NCBI RefSeq assembly: GCF_034932145.1
Contig: NZ_JAYGHV010000434.1
Coordinates: forward strand, 1 to 7,730
DNA: 7,730 nucleotides
Reading direction: 5' to 3'
DNA from: CCY15215 sp034932145
GTDB taxonomy: Bacteria; Cyanobacteriota; Cyanobacteriia; Cyanobacteriales; Spirulinaceae
This document shows positions 6,613 through 7,730 of this stretch, in pieces. Position 1 is the stretch's first letter. Every line of letters starts with the position of its first letter. The notes beneath the pieces were generated by a model. The model was not told the origin of the DNA. It saw only the letters and a program-made list of their open reading frames with translations, and searched no databases. The position numbers and the translations under genes are program-made.

Positions 6613-7611
6613 TCAATTAATTAGGGCGTTGAATATGTAGCCGATACTGATAATGCCAACGGTCATCAACCCGATAAATACAGCTAACAGTTGTGGTTGC
6701 AGGACTTTTTTGAGAATCACCATTTCAGGAAGAGATAGTGCTGTTACTGCCATTGTGAAAGCTAAAACTGTACCCATTGGCATTCCCTTATTTACTAAGG
6801 CTTCAGTAATTGGCATGACCCCTGCAATATTGGCATAGAGTGGAACACCCAAAATGATTGCGATCGGCACTGCAAAAGGATTATTTGCCCCTGCATATTG
6901 GGTGATAAAATCTGTCGGCACATAACCATGAATCCCTGCGCCGATCGCAATTCCGATCGCCACATAAAGCCAAACCGATCGCACAATTTCACTAGATTGA
7001 AATCTTCCTTGCTCAAATCTTTGTCCCCAACTTAACGCCACTATTTCTAGGTTGTCTTCTCCTTCTAGAGGTATTGCTTGATGAGATTTTTGCAGTTCCC
7101 AAACAAAGGGTTCGACCCATTTTTCCAATTTCATCAGACCGATGATATATCCAGAGGCGATCGCTAAAATTACACCAAAGCCAATGTAGATCAGCGTCAC
7201 CTTCAACCCAAACAATCCCCAGAGAAGGATAATAGCAACCTCATTGACCATTGGTGCTGCCATCAGATAAGAAAAGGTCACGCCTAGAGGTACACCTGCT
7301 TCTAAGAAACCGATAAACAAAGGAACCGCAGAACAAGAACAGAATGGTGTAACAATTCCTACCATTGCCGCCAAAATATTTCCTGCAAAAGTGCGCTTTC
7401 CTTCTAGCAAAAAGCGAACGCGTTCTGGTTCTAAAAAACTTTGAAATGTCCCAACAATAAAGCTAATTACAATCAGTAACGTTAAGACTTTTGGCACATC
7501 GTAAAGGAAGAAGTGCAGACTCGATCCTAAATGGGATGAAATCGGCAAGCCCAAAAGTTGGGTTACAATTTGGGTTGCTAACCAATCAAACGGATAAAAT
7601 GGATCAAACAT
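6613..7611 (-). CDS. Inner-membrane permease of the ArsP/DUF318 family
   Basis: A 332-residue polytopic protein with about eight hydrophobic segments (roughly 40-58, 78-101, 105-131, 137-160, 211-229, 245-264, 282-300 and 308-329) and a soluble loop at about 165-208. The signature TPFCSCSAVPLF at 88-99, with C91 and C93, followed by EAGVPLG and then MAAPMVNEVA at 117-126, marks the permease family PF03773. A second related block, GVPLYANIAGVMPI at 255-268, repeats the pattern. Relatives export organoarsenicals (ArsP) or have been tied to copper or zinc efflux. The CSC pair suggests thiol-binding metal or metalloid chemistry, but the substrate cannot be fixed. Start ATG 7609-7611 is backed by AGAGG. 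It sits 12 bp after the end of a thioredoxin-like gene, a common partnership in this family, and the rhodanese and DUF3122 genes follow. It looks intact. Confidence 0.9.
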   Translation of the reverse strand: MFDPFYPFDWLATQIVTQLLGLPISSHLGSSLHFFLYDVPKVLTLLIVISFIVGTFQSFLEPERVRFLLEGKRTFAGNILAAMVGIVTPFCSCSAVPLFIGFLEAGVPLGVTFSYLMAAPMVNEVAIILLWGLFGLKVTLIYIGFGVILAIASGYIIGLMKLEKWVEPFVWELQKSHQAIPLEGEDNLEIVALSWGQRFEQGRFQSSEIVRSVWLYVAIGIAIGAGIHGYVPTDFITQYAGANNPFAVPIAIILGVPLYANIAGVMPITEALVNKGMPMGTVLAFTMAVTALSLPEMVILKKVLQPQLLAVFIGLMTVGIISIGYIFNALIN

Positions 7612-7618
7612 AACTTTG

Positions 7619-7623
7619 CCTCT
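7619..7623 (-). promoter_or_regulatory. Ribosome binding site of the permease gene
   Basis: The minus strand reads AGAGG, 7 bases before ATG 7609-7611. It ends one base before the stop codon (7624-7626) of the upstream thioredoxin-like frame. Translation of the permease may once have been coupled to that gene. Confidence 0.6.
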
Positions 7624-7703
7624 TTAACGTTGCAATAGAGGCTGAATTTGTTCAACACTGATGACTTGACCTTTGCTGACAACTTTGCTATTGATTGTCG
7701 TAG
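7624..7703 (-). pseudogene. C-terminal remnant of a small thioredoxin-like redox protein
   Basis: The minus strand encodes about 22 recognisable residues, INSKVVSKGQVISVEQIQPLLQR, shown here split as INSKVVSKGQ and VISVEQIQPLLQR, then TAA at 7624-7626. This is the usual end of the roughly 80-residue thioredoxin-like proteins (family with a CxxC near the N-terminus) that accompany ArsP/DUF318 permeases. Upstream, the frame reads WDSTT instead of the expected TPALxI-type strand. It then meets an in-frame TAA inside the inverted repeat at the right edge. The rest of the fold and its CxxC are therefore absent from this frame, which suggests the gene was cut by an inserted repeat element. The exact break, between about 7695 and 7714, is uncertain. 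If the missing 5' part lies beyond the window on the far side of an insertion, the gene is interrupted rather than deleted. Confidence 0.6.
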
Positions 7704-7714
7704 AATCCCAAAGT

Positions 7715-7730
7715 CCCCCTTTTTAAGGGG
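7715..7730. repeat. Inverted repeat resembling a cyanobacterial MITE or IS end, cut by the right edge
   Basis: CCCCTT (7716-7721) pairs perfectly with AAGGGG (7725-7730) across a TTT spacer. The flanking C at 7715 is probably matched outside the window. Together with the adjoining AATCCCAAAGTC, it resembles the C-rich/G-rich palindromic ends I know from dispersed repeats and MITEs in cyanobacterial genomes. A repeat type cannot be proven from one truncated copy. It could also act as a hairpin in transcripts entering the permease unit. Confidence 0.5.

Noticed and set aside
1..7730. CRISPR array, tRNA, rRNA or riboswitch
   Set aside because: No regularly spaced repeats, tRNA-like cloverleaf or rRNA segments were seen. 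Intergenic gaps are short, the longest being 269 bp.

Overview
The window comes from a cyanobacterium. The octamer GCGATCGC (HIP1, a cyanobacterial hallmark) occurs 12 times in 7.7 kb, against roughly 0.1 expected by chance. DUF3122 is, to my knowledge, a mainly cyanobacterial family. Every gene I can support lies on the minus strand, so transcription runs from high to low coordinates. The description below follows that order.

Right edge to 5415: the window opens inside a repeat-like sequence with an inverted repeat (7715-7730). It abuts the last codons of a small thioredoxin-like protein (ending at 7624). A permease of the ArsP/DUF318 type follows after 12 bp, then an exported single-domain rhodanese, then an exported DUF3122 protein. 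A clear hairpin terminator (5415-5443) closes this unit. It looks like an operon for metal, metalloid or sulfur-species handling across the inner membrane and periplasm. The substrate cannot be read from the sequence.

5367 to 1761: a two-gene unit. The first gene encodes an 871-residue protein combining a Crp-like cyclic-nucleotide-binding fold, an AAA+ domain of the sigma54-activator type and a polytopic membrane polyferredoxin of the NapH/NosR kind. Its cAMP-pocket residues, GAFTGA loop and Walker B acids are all altered or absent. As a family, cyanobacteria lack sigma54, so this looks like a redox protein with repurposed regulatory domains. It is followed 34 bp later by a complete cysteine synthase gene (cysK). 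The pairing suggests a role in sulfur or redox metabolism, which is inference.

1760 to 1: a 269-bp intergenic stretch contains a short decayed-looking reading frame. Then comes a complete gene for a bacterial eRF1-like protein (baeRF3 type). Directly after its stop codon, in another frame, lies the C-terminal part of an IscB-type RNA-guided nuclease. It keeps the RuvC-III His and Asp but has no N-terminal domains, so it is a truncated remnant of an IS200/IS605-type element. It continues off the left edge.

The strongest items for a second look are the 871-residue fusion protein with its three degenerate signatures, the IscB remnant, and the truncated thioredoxin-like gene beside the right-edge repeat.
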